The position numbers were made by a program, and so were the translations under genes. Shown piece after piece: positions 17,252 to 25,208 of a stretch of DNA of 64,000 nt. Below the pieces are notes generated by a model. That model was given only the letters and a program-made list of their open reading frames with translations, had not been told where the DNA came from and did no database searches. The stretch lies in NCBI GenBank assembly GCA_029259815.1, contig JAJDEJ010000088.1, positions 20,889-84,888 of the forward strand, written 5' to 3'. The stretch comes from Planctomycetaceae bacterium. Lineage in GTDB: Bacteria; Planctomycetota; Planctomycetia; Planctomycetales; Planctomycetaceae. Position 1 is the first letter of the stretch. Every line of letters starts with the position of its first letter.

Positions 17252-17323
17252 CGTAGCTGGATTCGCAAGAATTCAGCCGGATGATGACTCCATTGAATCT
17301 GAACTCTTGCGAGTCCAGCTACG
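17252..17323. repeat. Large inverted repeat, REPIN-like (family D)
   Basis: Arms 17252-17276 and 17299-17323 (25 nt each) pair at 23 positions. The left arm reads CGTAGCTGGATTCGCAAGAA and continues TTCAG; the two mismatches are transitions. The spacer is 22 nt. Transcribed, it would form a long hairpin. Confidence 0.8.
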
Positions 17324-17692
17324 GCGAGCGCTCGAAATCGTCACTGGTCAGTCGAGTTTTGAGAGTGTTTCGAGCGAAGGAAAAAAATGGACTGGCCAGT
17401 CCAAACATCGAAGGTTCGCCCGCCTGCTGGGGCTGTTCGACCAATCCCGGCAACTCGCAAGTGATTGCAATCGGTTCCCGGTCGCTGTCGAATCATGCGA
17501 CCGGGTGGCCAACGAGTTGACGAAATGACCTTGAGTATCATGCGACGACAAGGCCTGACAACAGGAAGGTGTCCCTTCAAACATCTACGTAGCGGTTGCG
17601 CGGAGAGACTGTGAGGGGCGAAGTGAAGATTTGAGATTTGAGATTTCAAATCTACGAGGGCAGATTGCAAGGTGGTGCTTTCCGCGAGTGGA

Positions 17693-18268
17693 TCAGTCGG
17701 TTGCCTCGTCATCTCGTCGCTGCTGCTCCTCGCGTTGTTCTTGCAGCCGCCGTTCCTGCTGGGCTTCGACGGCTTGGCGATTCTTCTCCCAGAAGGCTTC
17801 GGCCTGTTTGCGGCCGTGATAGGCTTGCTTGTTCTGGTCGGTGAGGTGGCGGGGGCCTTTGATGTCGCTGTTTTGGAGGGAGTTGGCCCAGCCGTGGATT
17901 TGGCGGGAGACGGACTCACATTGCGAGATGAGATTTGAAATTTGAGATCTCAGATCTGAAATTTCAGAGGAGGTTTTCGGTGACTGTCTGGGAAGGCTGG
18001 CGATGGACCTTCCCAGATAGTGCAGCATCGAGCGGACTTCGCCGGCGGAGCCACGGGCGATGTAGAGGAACATCAACAGCTCGTTGGTGGTGCCGCGTTC
18101 GAAGCCTTCGGCGATGTTGTTGCTGATCGAGAGGGACGCGCGGTCGATCTGGTCGATCCAGTTGCGGCGACGGTGGACCTGAGCGTGTTGGCAGAGGGTG
18201 TCGACGTCGAGTTTGAGAGTGATCGCGGCTTGCCAGACGGGGAGGTCCTCGAAGCGCGAGTACTTCAT
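17693..18268 (-). CDS. S23-type four-helix-bundle protein carrying an in-frame repeat
   Basis: 191 residues. The N-terminal two thirds match the S23/IVP four-helix-bundle family: FEDLPVWQAAITLKLDVDTL, then NWIDQIDRASLSISNNIAEGFERG and FLYIARGSAGEVRSMLHYL. Members occur inside 23S rRNA intervening sequences and as free-standing genes; relatives (Avd) serve diversity-generating retroelements. Residues about 100-115 (SSEISDLRSQISNLISQ) are the translation of the GATTTGA/GATCTCA repeat (17929-17968), so repeat DNA has become coding. The C-terminus is a Gln/Arg/Glu-rich coil. There is no rRNA or reverse transcriptase nearby. Flanked on both sides by copies of the same repeat. Biochemical role unknown. 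Confidence 0.8.
   Translation of the reverse strand: MKYSRFEDLPVWQAAITLKLDVDTLCQHAQVHRRRNWIDQIDRASLSISNNIAEGFERGTTNELLMFLYIARGSAGEVRSMLHYLGRSIASLPRQSPKTSSEISDLRSQISNLISQCESVSRQIHGWANSLQNSDIKGPRHLTDQNKQAYHGRKQAEAFWEKNRQAVEAQQERRLQEQREEQQRRDDEATD
17929..17968. repeat. Family E repeat inside the S23 gene
   Basis: GAGATTTGAAATTTGAGATC and the following TCAGATCTGAAATTTCAGAG form imperfect copies of the heptamer repeat seen at 17133. They lie in frame in the minus-strand four-helix-bundle gene and encode a short Ser/Ile/Leu-rich segment. Confidence 0.8.
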
Positions 18269-18326
18269 GAGGGAGATCCGATTGTCACACGTGAAAGTGG
18301 GGAATCACAGAAGTGCAGTGTGCCCG

Positions 18327-18392
18327 GTGCGATCTGAGATTACAAATCTGAAATATCAAATTTGAGATCTGCGATTTAAGATTTCCAATTTC
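18327..18392. repeat. Family E repeat upstream of the S23 gene
   Basis: Degenerate GATTTGA/GATTTCA/AAATCTGAAAT units between the S23 start (18268) and the peroxiredoxin start (18487). Confidence 0.75.
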
Positions 18393-18486
18393 CGTTATGG
18401 GATCGTGATCGCTTGACACTCCGTTCCCTCCCGGCGAATGTGGACGCTGAAGACCTCGCTGTGACCATTTCTCGTTGGAGACTGAG

Positions 18487-19041
18487 ATGACACGTCTGCT
18501 GAGTGTTGCTGCCTGTGTGTTGTTGGTGCCCGGTTTGTTGGTCGCGGCGGAGGGGCCACCTGCGGAGGGGGACACGGTGAGTGACTTCGAATTGCCCGTG
18601 CTCGATGGTGAGACGGTCAAGCTGTCGGATCTGACACAGGAGGGGCCGGCGGTCGTGGTCGTGCTGCGGGGGTTTCCGGGATATCAGTGCCCGTTGTGCC
18701 GGGTGCAGGCGGCTGGGTTCGGAAAGAGCGCGAAGAAGTTTGCGGATGCCGGGGCGAAGGTGCTGATGATCTATCCGGGTGACGTGGATGATCTCGCAGC
18801 GAAGGCGAAGCAGTTTCTGGGAGGGCAGAAGGTGCCGGACGGGTTTACGTTTGCACTCGATCCCGGCTACACATTCATCAATGCGTGGAACTTGCGATGG
18901 GACGCAGAGAGAGAGACTGCCTATCCGTCAACGTTCATCATCGATCAGGACTTGACGGTCGAGTGGGCCAAGGTGAGCGAAGGGCACGGCGGACGGTCGA
19001 AGCCGAATGAGGTGCTGAAGGCGTTGGCGGACGGCGAATAA
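18487..19041 (+). CDS. Exported peroxiredoxin / AhpC-TSA family protein
   Basis: 184 residues from ATG 18487, which has GGAGA 5 nt upstream. The 15 nt from TTGGAGA to the ATG are identical to those before fabI. A Sec signal peptide (LLSVAACVLLVPGLLVAAE) is followed by a thioredoxin-fold redoxin domain: DTVSDFELPVLDGETVKLSDL, then VVVLRGFPGYQCPLCRVQ with a C-x2-C pair at the usual active-site position, then YPSTFIIDQDLTVEWAKV. The reaction is reduction of peroxides or a thiol-disulfide exchange in the periplasm; the CPLC pair is atypical for classical peroxiredoxins (PxxxTxxC), so the exact activity is open. No partner gene is evident. Confidence 0.85.
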   Translation: MTRLLSVAACVLLVPGLLVAAEGPPAEGDTVSDFELPVLDGETVKLSDLTQEGPAVVVVLRGFPGYQCPLCRVQAAGFGKSAKKFADAGAKVLMIYPGDVDDLAAKAKQFLGGQKVPDGFTFALDPGYTFINAWNLRWDAERETAYPSTFIIDQDLTVEWAKVSEGHGGRSKPNEVLKALADGE

Positions 19042-19148
19042 ACCTGGTCGTCTCCCTCGACGAAGGCTGAGCCGTCGTTGTGGCATCGTCGAGACGCAGC
19101 TCTTACACTGGCGGTGTTCGGCTCCTCACTGATGGCACCCAGGCTGCG

Positions 19149-20345
19149 ATGACTGAGCGTCCTGTTCCGCCTCCGCTTTCGCAACAGGTTGATGCTGAGC
19201 TTGCGCCGAGGGATCAACTCGAAATCCTGGGTTACACCGACATCGCCGGGCAGACGGTGAGCGAAGGACGCGGTCGCATCTTTCCCTGTGGTGAGTGCGG
19301 GGCCGACCTCAAGTTCAATATTGGCGAGCAGAAGCTGAGGTGTCCGTTCTGTGGAGCGGTGCAAGACCTCGATCATCGCGACGAGGCTGAGATTCACGAG
19401 CAGGACTTTCATGCGATGCTCGACCGCCTGGAGCGGATGCATGAGGACGGTCAAACCGAAGAGATTGGCGAAAGCGAGGTGAGGTGCGAGTCGTGCGGCG
19501 GCACGGTCGTCTTCAACGGAACCTTGACCAGCAGCGAGTGCCCTTACTGCGCGTCACCCATTCAGCGGGAACGTGTGCACTCGGCAACCCATCGCATCCC
19601 CGTTGATGGCGTGCTGCCGTTTCTCATCGATCATGATCAGGCAGCGAAGAGCCTGGCGGACTGGGTGAAGTCACGCTGGTTTGCTCCCAACGAGTTCCTC
19701 AAACGGGGAGTTGAAGGGAAGTTCAACGGGGTCTATCTCCCCTACTGGACATACGACACGCTGACCTATTCGGTCTATCAGGGAGAACGTGGAGAGAACT
19801 ACACAGTGACCGTGGGGTCCGGGAAGAATCGACGAACGGAGACTCGGACTCGCTGGTATCCGGCCTCGGGTGAGTTTCAACGGTTCTTCGATGATGTGCT
19901 GGTCATCGGTTCTCAGGGGTTGCCCGAAAAGTTTCTCTCTGCTCTCGAACCGTGGCCGTTGTCCAAGTGCATCCCCTTCACCCAACAGGTGCTGGCCGGT
20001 TTCCTCGCTCGTACCTATGACGTCCCGTTAGAGGCCGGGTTTGGAGAAGCCAAGGGACGCATCGACTCTGCGCTGCACACCGAGACGTGCCGTCGTATCG
20101 GCGGTGACCGTCAGCGGGTGCATTCGATCAACAGCACGTACGACGCGATCACGTTCAAGCATCTGCTGCTGCCCGTGTGGATGATGGCGTATCGCTATCA
20201 AGGCAAGCCCTACCGCGTGTTCGTCAACGCGGGCTCCGGCGAGGTGCAGGGTGAGCGACCCTACAGTCCGTGGAAGATCGGCTTCGCAGTTGTGTGTGGT
20301 ACGATCGCGGCACTGGTCGCCGGGCTCTTCTTTTCACAGCAATGA
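19149..20345 (+). CDS. Double zinc-ribbon protein with C-terminal membrane anchor
   Basis: 398 residues from ATG 19149. Two zinc ribbons are visible: CGECGADLKF...CPFCG (about 50-75) and CESCGGTVVF...CPYC (about 117-138). A conserved globular part follows, with LPFLIDHDQAAKSLADWVKSRW, GVYLPYWTYD, VNAGSGEVQGERPYS and LLPVWMMAYRYQGKPYRVFV. The C-terminus is one membrane helix (IGFAVVCGTIAALVAGLFF). Similar large zinc-ribbon proteins are often annotated as helicase- or primosome-like, but no helicase motif is present here. I recognise the family only as uncharacterised bacterial double zinc-ribbon proteins. It follows the peroxiredoxin by 107 nt on the same strand. Confidence 0.75.
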   Translation: MTERPVPPPLSQQVDAELAPRDQLEILGYTDIAGQTVSEGRGRIFPCGECGADLKFNIGEQKLRCPFCGAVQDLDHRDEAEIHEQDFHAMLDRLERMHEDGQTEEIGESEVRCESCGGTVVFNGTLTSSECPYCASPIQRERVHSATHRIPVDGVLPFLIDHDQAAKSLADWVKSRWFAPNEFLKRGVEGKFNGVYLPYWTYDTLTYSVYQGERGENYTVTVGSGKNRRTETRTRWYPASGEFQRFFDDVLVIGSQGLPEKFLSALEPWPLSKCIPFTQQVLAGFLARTYDVPLEAGFGEAKGRIDSALHTETCRRIGGDRQRVHSINSTYDAITFKHLLLPVWMMAYRYQGKPYRVFVNAGSGEVQGERPYSPWKIGFAVVCGTIAALVAGLFFSQQ

Positions 20346-20413
20346 GGATTGATTCTGGGAGATCGGCGTTCCTGTGGACCTTCAGATCGGACCTCTCTCG
20401 ACGATGTGCCTCT

Positions 20414-21337
20414 TCATGTGTCCAAGGCGAGTTCTCGTCGGATGAGTTCCCAAGGTTGGATGTATGTCGCGAAGGGGAGGCCGTCGATGGTGGGTTCGGC
20501 GAGGAGGGTGCATCCGTCGATGGCGGGGCCGGCGGTGACCATGTGCTCCAGTGCGTGCTGAATGCGGGGAGAGGTCCATGGCTTCAACGGATTGATGTCA
20601 CCCAGTTGCAGGGAATACGCTGTGGCGAGGGCCATGGCTCCCCAGTCACTCACGCCAGCGAGGATGGTCCAGTCGGTGCAGGTACGGCAGGCGTTGGGTG
20701 GGGGCAAGACGATCTGAGTTGCGTCGTTCCAGAAGGTGCCCATGCCGATTTCGTTTCCCCCATCACCAATGCCAATCGTGTGGACATGGGGCGGGCATTC
20801 TTCAAACAGCCGATACAGATCGGCTGACCACTCATCAATGGAGTGTCCACGCATGTTGCGGCAGCTGGCTTCGTCCGGTGCCTCATGTAAACAGGGGCCG
20901 ACTCGTTCGACTGAGATCAGGTGTGTGAGTGATCGCCCGGGATCACTTCGCCAGAGATCCTCTCGCCAGACACGTGACAAATTGGGGCTAATGGGACACA
21001 CAAGTAACTCCAGGTCGACCCCGCACACAGCCATTGCCGTCCGGATGACGGACGCACAAGACTCATCGGTGATGATGCGAGTTCTCATTCCGGCCTGATT
21101 CAGAACATCTGCCAGCAGCGTCGCTCCGAGGGGGCCGTCTGTTTCAGCAGCAGGCACAGTGGCGTCCGGCACGAAAAAGCCGGTCACAATTGCGACACTC
21201 TTTGCCTGTGTTGCCAACTCGTCTGATGCAGCAGAGAGATGGTCAGCACATGGCATCGCTTCGGTCTCCTGCTGCGAGAGAAGTCCTCGGCCAGCCGGAT
21301 CGCGGCGAATCCAGGAATCAATGTCTGAGGGTCGCAT
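20414..21337 (-). CDS. DUF4392 protein (D-glutamate cyclase-like)
   Basis: 307 residues. Diagnostic blocks: VAIVTGFFVPDATVPAAETDGPLGATLLA near residue 48, IISVERVG/CLHEAPDE in the middle, and HTIGIGDGGNEIGMG near 190. These are the signature of DUF4392, the domain of vertebrate D-glutamate cyclase (D-glutamate to 5-oxo-D-proline). The family is bacterial as well, with activity shown only for the animal enzyme as far as I know. Single gene, convergent with the zinc-ribbon gene. A housekeeping role in D-amino-acid clearance is plausible in a peptidoglycan-bearing cell, but this is inference. Confidence 0.8.
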   Translation of the reverse strand: MRPSDIDSWIRRDPAGRGLLSQQETEAMPCADHLSAASDELATQAKSVAIVTGFFVPDATVPAAETDGPLGATLLADVLNQAGMRTRIITDESCASVIRTAMAVCGVDLELLVCPISPNLSRVWREDLWRSDPGRSLTHLISVERVGPCLHEAPDEASCRNMRGHSIDEWSADLYRLFEECPPHVHTIGIGDGGNEIGMGTFWNDATQIVLPPPNACRTCTDWTILAGVSDWGAMALATAYSLQLGDINPLKPWTSPRIQHALEHMVTAGPAIDGCTLLAEPTIDGLPFATYIQPWELIRRELALDT

Positions 21338-21686
21338 AGGAGGGGGTTTGTGGCACGCGGTGCCGATCCGTTGGGGGTTCGCATGTTCAAGCCGGTGTGA
21401 TTGCGATCATTGCATGCCAGCCGAATGATTGTCCATGCGGATGGCTGATGGACCGCCCCTGACGAGTCGAACTGACGTTGCCCAATTCAATTCCCAGCGT
21501 TGAGAACAGCGGTTGGCGGCACTTCCAGCTTGTGAGAAATCATCTCGCGTTTCTGTTCTGGAGGTTGCGAGTCGAAATTGAAAGTGCCATCATTCCCCAG
21601 ACTCATCCCCGGCTTCGGGGTTTGATGCGCTTTCACGTCTCGCGTCACTCTCCGCACTCTCAGTGCGGGTCGACTCGCAATACACT
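21338..21686. promoter_or_regulatory. Leader and promoter region of the respiratory gene cluster
   Basis: About 350 nt upstream of the Rieske gene with no gene. Two hairpins can be drawn: 21607-21620 (CCCCG/CGGGG, followed by TTT) and 21652-21668 (CCGCACT, loop CTC, AGTGCGG), a perfect 7-bp stem only 18 nt before the ATG. No good Shine-Dalgarno precedes the ATG. It presumably contains the main promoter of the following long operon, but I cannot assign promoter elements. Confidence 0.4.
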
Positions 21687-22814
21687 ATGGCTGACAAGAA
21701 GCTCACAACCGAAGAGATTCTCGCTCTCGCCCGGAGTCAGGGGGCGTTTGGTTCTGGCGGTGGAGATGCTGCCCCCGAACCTGAGGCTGATGCTCCGCCC
21801 GTCGAGGAGACTCCCCTGGCGGCGGAGTCAGCCGAAGCTCCCGCACAATCTGCAGCGAAGCCTTCGTCAACAGCGGACATTCTCGCAGCCGCGCGCACAC
21901 AAGCGGGAGGCGACGACACCGAGAAGGCGACTCCGGCTGCCAAGCCCGGTTCGACGGCTGACATTCTTGCTGCGGCCCGGGCTGAAGGCACGAGTGGCGG
22001 TGCTGCTCCGAAGAAACCTGCTGCTGCGAAGCCAGCGTCAACGGCGGACATTCTGGCGGCTGCACGTGCCGGGAAGGCTGGAGGTGGAGGTGCGGCCGCT
22101 GCGAAACCGCAAGCGGTGAAGGCGTCACCCAGGAAGGCTGCGTCCGCGACACCTGCTGGCGAGCGCCCCTCGGTGGCGGAAATGATCAAGGCGGCACGTG
22201 AAGGTGGTCCTGCGGGGGCTGATGCTCCGCCGGCCAAGCCGAAGTTGCCGACTCGTCCGCCGTTGCCGGTCAAGAAAAAAGGCGAAGCCTCGACGCGTCG
22301 GTCGTTCTTTGCGGACACCATCGTGTTTGTGACCGAGCCATTCATGGCTGCGTGGCTCGCAATGGGAGCGATTGCTGCGATCTGGGGGCTGGCGACTGCT
22401 CGCTTCATGATGCCCAACATGATTGTGGAACCGCCGACGAAATTCAAAATCGGACCGGAGTCTGACTATCCGCCCGGCACGGTCTCCACCAAGTGGAAAG
22501 CCGAGCGAGGAATTTGGGTGGTGAACACGGATCAGTATGACGGCAAGGGGATGATCTACGCCCTGGCGTCGGTCTGCACACACTTGGGATGCACGCCGAA
22601 CTGGCTGGAGGGCGAGCAGAAGTTCAAGTGCCCCTGTCACGGGTCGGGTTTCTATATCACGGGGATCAACTTCGAGGGCCCTGCACCTCGACCGCTCGAG
22701 CGGGTTGGCCTCAAGCTGGCCGATGATGGTTCGCTGGAGGTCGACAAGAGTGTGAAGTTTCAGGAAGAGCTGGGGCAATGGCAGGACCCGGCTTCGTTTG
22801 TCGAGATGGCGTAG
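21687..22814 (+). CDS. Rieske iron-sulfur protein with repetitive N-terminus
   Basis: 375 residues. The C-terminal Rieske domain binds a [2Fe-2S] cluster: CTHLGC (C297) and CPCHGSGF (C315). It accepts electrons from menaquinol at the cytochrome b Qo site. One membrane helix near 213-238 (FMAAWLAMGAIAAIWGLA) anchors it. The first ~180 residues are unusual: an Ala/Pro-rich chain with copies of S-T-A-D-I-L-A-A-A-R at about 61, 88 and 117, and looser copies at the start (TTEEILALAR) and about 162 (SVAEMIKAAR). A typical Rieske subunit is about 150-200 residues. First gene of the respiratory cluster, 84 nt before cytochrome b. Confidence 0.93.
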   Translation: MADKKLTTEEILALARSQGAFGSGGGDAAPEPEADAPPVEETPLAAESAEAPAQSAAKPSSTADILAAARTQAGGDDTEKATPAAKPGSTADILAAARAEGTSGGAAPKKPAAAKPASTADILAAARAGKAGGGGAAAAKPQAVKASPRKAASATPAGERPSVAEMIKAAREGGPAGADAPPAKPKLPTRPPLPVKKKGEASTRRSFFADTIVFVTEPFMAAWLAMGAIAAIWGLATARFMMPNMIVEPPTKFKIGPESDYPPGTVSTKWKAERGIWVVNTDQYDGKGMIYALASVCTHLGCTPNWLEGEQKFKCPCHGSGFYITGINFEGPAPRPLERVGLKLADDGSLEVDKSVKFQEELGQWQDPASFVEMA

Positions 22815-22828
22815 CAAAGACAAGCGGT

Positions 22829-22850
22829 CCCACGGGGTGCAACCCGTGGG
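22829..22850. repeat. Palindromic repeat, family A (copy 1)
   Basis: CCCACGGG, loop GTGCAA, CCCGTGGG, followed by CTGGG. Same 8-bp arms and loop length as copies at 37473-37494 and 54014-54035. Lies between the Rieske and cytochrome b genes. Confidence 0.88.
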
Positions 22851-22859
22851 CTGGGACTG

Positions 22860-22896
22860 TCAAACTGACAACTGAAAACTGAAAACTGACAACTCA
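22860..22896. repeat. AACTGA-type short tandem repeat (family F)
   Basis: Tandem copies of AACTGACAACTGAAAACTGA directly before the cytochrome b start codon; related tracts at 23671-23747 and 37499-37530. Confidence 0.8.
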
Positions 22897-22898
22897 AC

Positions 22899-23672
22899 AT
22901 GTCTGTCGGCGAATACATTCGAGAATCACAGATTTGGCGGAGCATCTTCCGGCATCCCGCGCCGTACGATCGGCGAAACCGGGCCGTCGTGATGCTCACC
23001 AACTTCTTTCTGCACTTGCATCCGGTGTCGGTCAAGCAGGGTGGCATCGCGCTCTCTTACACGTGGTGTATGGGCGGCGTGACGTTCTTCCTGTTTCTGG
23101 TGGAAACGCTGACCGGCGTCCTGTTGATGTTTTACTACCGCCCCACGTTGGAGTGGGCGTTTACGGATATTCGAGCGTTACGCGACGTGACCACCCTGGG
23201 CATCATGCGGGAGATTCACCGCTGGGGGGCCCATGCGATGGTGATCACCGTGTGGCTGCACATGTACCGCGTGTTCCTGACGGGCAGCTATAAGCCTCCC
23301 CGAGAGTTCAACTGGGTGGTGGGGGTGCTACTGCTGGTGCTGACGTTATTGCTGTCGTTTACTGGATACTTGCTGCCTTGGGATCAGTTGGCCATTTGGG
23401 CCATCACGGTCGGTTCCAACATGGCACGTGCGACACCCGTGCTGGGGCATGAAGGCCCCGGTTTCCAGTTGCTCAACCTGGGTGGTTACGACCTGATTAC
23501 GAATGCGAGCGATGCCCGCTTCCTGCTGCTGGGCAGTCGGTTTGTGGGTGAAGAAACGCTCAACCGGTTCTACATTCTGCACTGTGTCGCTATCCCGCTG
23601 GTGGTGGCAACGCTGATTGCAATTCACTTCTGGCGCGTCCGCAAGGACGGGGGCATCAGTCAACCTCTGTGA
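22899..23672 (+). CDS. Cytochrome b, N-terminal (b6-like) subunit
   Basis: 257 residues, four membrane helices. It carries the two b hemes of a quinol:electron-acceptor oxidoreductase. His ligand pairs are in REIHRWGAHAMVITVWLHMYRVFLTG and in HCVAIPLVVATLIAIHFWRVRKDGG, spaced as in cytochrome b6. Residue C57 in YTWCMGGVTFF sits where b6 and Bacillus QcrB have the Cys that binds the extra heme c(i), so this complex may contain a fifth, covalently bound heme on the cytoplasmic side. Split from its C-terminal half, which is the next gene 80 nt on. The upstream spacer is made of repeats and has no clear ribosome-binding site. Confidence 0.93.
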   Translation: MSVGEYIRESQIWRSIFRHPAPYDRRNRAVVMLTNFFLHLHPVSVKQGGIALSYTWCMGGVTFFLFLVETLTGVLLMFYYRPTLEWAFTDIRALRDVTTLGIMREIHRWGAHAMVITVWLHMYRVFLTGSYKPPREFNWVVGVLLLVLTLLLSFTGYLLPWDQLAIWAITVGSNMARATPVLGHEGPGFQLLNLGGYDLITNASDARFLLLGSRFVGEETLNRFYILHCVAIPLVVATLIAIHFWRVRKDGGISQPL

Positions 23673-23747
23673 GTTGTCAGTCGTCAGTGATCAGTCAATG
23701 GAATTGGCCCTCGGCAACTGAACACTGATGACTGAGAACTGAAGACT
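23671..23747. repeat. CAGT/ACTGA repeat tract (family F)
   Basis: GTTGTCAGTCGTCAGTGATC then, after about 30 nt, AACTGAACACTGATGACTGA: oppositely oriented copies of the short repeat filling the spacer between the two cytochrome b genes. Confidence 0.75.
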
Positions 23748-23752
23748 TTCTC

Positions 23753-25117
23753 ATGGAATCTCATCCCGATCTGACAGTCAGCGTGATTCGCGGCCTTGGG
23801 TGGTTTTACCTCATCGTGGCAGTGATGAACGCGTTCTGGACGTATCGCGTCTTCCGGTCGGGTGCGCACTACAATTCGATCGCCGGCTTCAAGGATGTGC
23901 CGAAGGCCGCGACGTGGGGGTTGTACACGGTCGTACTCGCCATGCTCAGCTTCGCGCATGTCATCGTTGACAGCACTCCGGCTGACTTTCTGTTCAGACT
24001 GCCGGTCGGCTTCAAGAACTTGGTCGATGTCGTAATCGCCAATCCCATCAGTTACTTCGCGGTCTCGATGGTGATCTTCGTCGCCATGATCCTGCTGCGA
24101 CGAGTGTGGACGCGACCCACTGTGGCTTGGGTTCTCCTGAACATCGCCATGCTGTTTCTTGGCGTGAGCATGACGGACTACGACTTCCGTCAAATCGTCG
24201 GCAAACCGGACAACGTGCCCATCGTGGGAATGCTGTTTCTCGTCGGATTCTTCACGTGGCTGTATTTCTACAAGTCGGTCGAGAACGACCGCCGCATCGC
24301 AGCAGGTGAGCCGAAGATCGAAGACGAGCAGTCGGAACAGGTGCTCGTGTGGCCTGACTTGGTCTACACGGAAATGATCTGCATGTTGCTGCTCACGGCA
24401 TTTTTGATCGCGTGGGGCATTGCCCTCCAGGCACCACTGGAAGAGCCTGCCTCCGCCGTCAAGACACCCAACCCGTCCAAAGCTCCGTGGTATTTCCTCG
24501 GATTGCAGGAGATGCTGGTCTACTACGACCCCTGGATGGCGGGCGTGGTGCTGCCGAGTGTGATCCTCGTCGGGCTCATGGCAATCCCCTACATCGACTT
24601 CAACCCCAAGGGGAACGGCTACTATACATTCGAAGAACGTAAGTTTTCGGTCATTACGTTCCTGTTTGGGTTCCTGCCCTTGTGGGTCGGGATGATCGTG
24701 CTGGGGACATTTATTCGCGGTCCGAACTGGAACATGTTTGGCCTCTACGAGTACTGGGACGTCCACAAGTTGGAGGTGTTGAATAACGTCGACCTGTCGC
24801 AGTTGTTCTGGGTCGACTGGCTTGGCAAGCCCCTGCCGCGACCGGATGCGAATGCGAGTGCCCTGTCGCAGGCAGGCACAATTTTCCTGCGTGAATGGCT
24901 CGGATTCGCCCTGGTGTTGGCCTATTTGTTCATTCTCCCGCCGCTGATGGCAGTGACCGTCTTCCGCAGTTTCTTCGTGAAGATGGGCTTCCTGCGGTTT
25001 ATGGTGCTGGCGAATCTGATCCTGTTAATGGGTGCCCTGCCGCTCAAGATGGCCCTGCGATGGGCGTTCACCCTCAAGTATATCGTCTCAATTCCCGAGT
25101 GGTTCTTTAACATTTAG
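23753..25117 (+). CDS. Cytochrome b, C-terminal subunit with extra N-terminal membrane domain
   Basis: 454 residues, roughly 9-10 membrane helices. The family's subunit IV-like part begins near 195 and includes PSKAPWYFLGLQEML, the position of the Qo-site PEWY motif, here APWY, as in many menaquinone-using complexes. The ~190 residues before it (several helices, with ISYFAVSMVIFVAMILL and VPIVGMLFLVGFFTWLYFY) have no counterpart in subunit IV of b6f (about 160 residues). The tail ends with TLKYIVSIPEWFFNI. It completes the quinol oxidase with the Rieske and b6-like subunits. The multiheme cytochrome gene follows after a 91-nt spacer of repeats. Confidence 0.88.
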   Translation: MESHPDLTVSVIRGLGWFYLIVAVMNAFWTYRVFRSGAHYNSIAGFKDVPKAATWGLYTVVLAMLSFAHVIVDSTPADFLFRLPVGFKNLVDVVIANPISYFAVSMVIFVAMILLRRVWTRPTVAWVLLNIAMLFLGVSMTDYDFRQIVGKPDNVPIVGMLFLVGFFTWLYFYKSVENDRRIAAGEPKIEDEQSEQVLVWPDLVYTEMICMLLLTAFLIAWGIALQAPLEEPASAVKTPNPSKAPWYFLGLQEMLVYYDPWMAGVVLPSVILVGLMAIPYIDFNPKGNGYYTFEERKFSVITFLFGFLPLWVGMIVLGTFIRGPNWNMFGLYEYWDVHKLEVLNNVDLSQLFWVDWLGKPLPRPDANASALSQAGTIFLREWLGFALVLAYLFILPPLMAVTVFRSFFVKMGFLRFMVLANLILLMGALPLKMALRWAFTLKYIVSIPEWFFNI

Positions 25118-25205
25118 TAAGCAGCGAATCGGGAGCAGTGAATCGAATTGCGGTTTGGCTCTCACTTTCTTCGCTATTCCCTATTCTCTATTCCCTACTC
25201 CCTTA
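25118..25205. repeat. CTATTCCCTATTC repeat tract (family G)
   Basis: The spacer contains AGCGAATCGGGAGCAGTGAA and then CTATTCCCTATTCTCTATTC followed by CCTACTCCC: short near-tandem pentamer-like units immediately upstream of the multiheme cytochrome ATG. Confidence 0.7.
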
Positions 25206-25208
25206 ACT

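Larger units (their letters stand above)
17132..17692. other. Repeat-rich non-coding stretch
   Basis: 560 nt without a convincing gene. It holds the GATTTCA tandem array (17133-17213), a large inverted repeat (17252-17323), a 14-bp palindrome GGACTGGCCAGTCC at 17389-17402, and another GATTTGA-type tract at about 17625-17662 just beyond the stop of the S23 gene. Open frames here are driven by the repeats. Confidence 0.7.

Noticed and set aside
17693..18268. Diversity-generating retroelement suggested by the S23/Avd-like gene
   Set aside because: No reverse transcriptase, template repeat or variable repeat is present in the window.
22125..22823. Minus-strand frame opposite the Rieske gene
   Set aside because: Fully overlaps the recognised Rieske domain and has no family motif.
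23684..24766. Long minus-strand open frame opposite the cytochrome b C-terminal gene
   Set aside because: It is a mirror of a well-supported membrane protein gene; its product is His/Arg/Asp-rich and has no family pattern.
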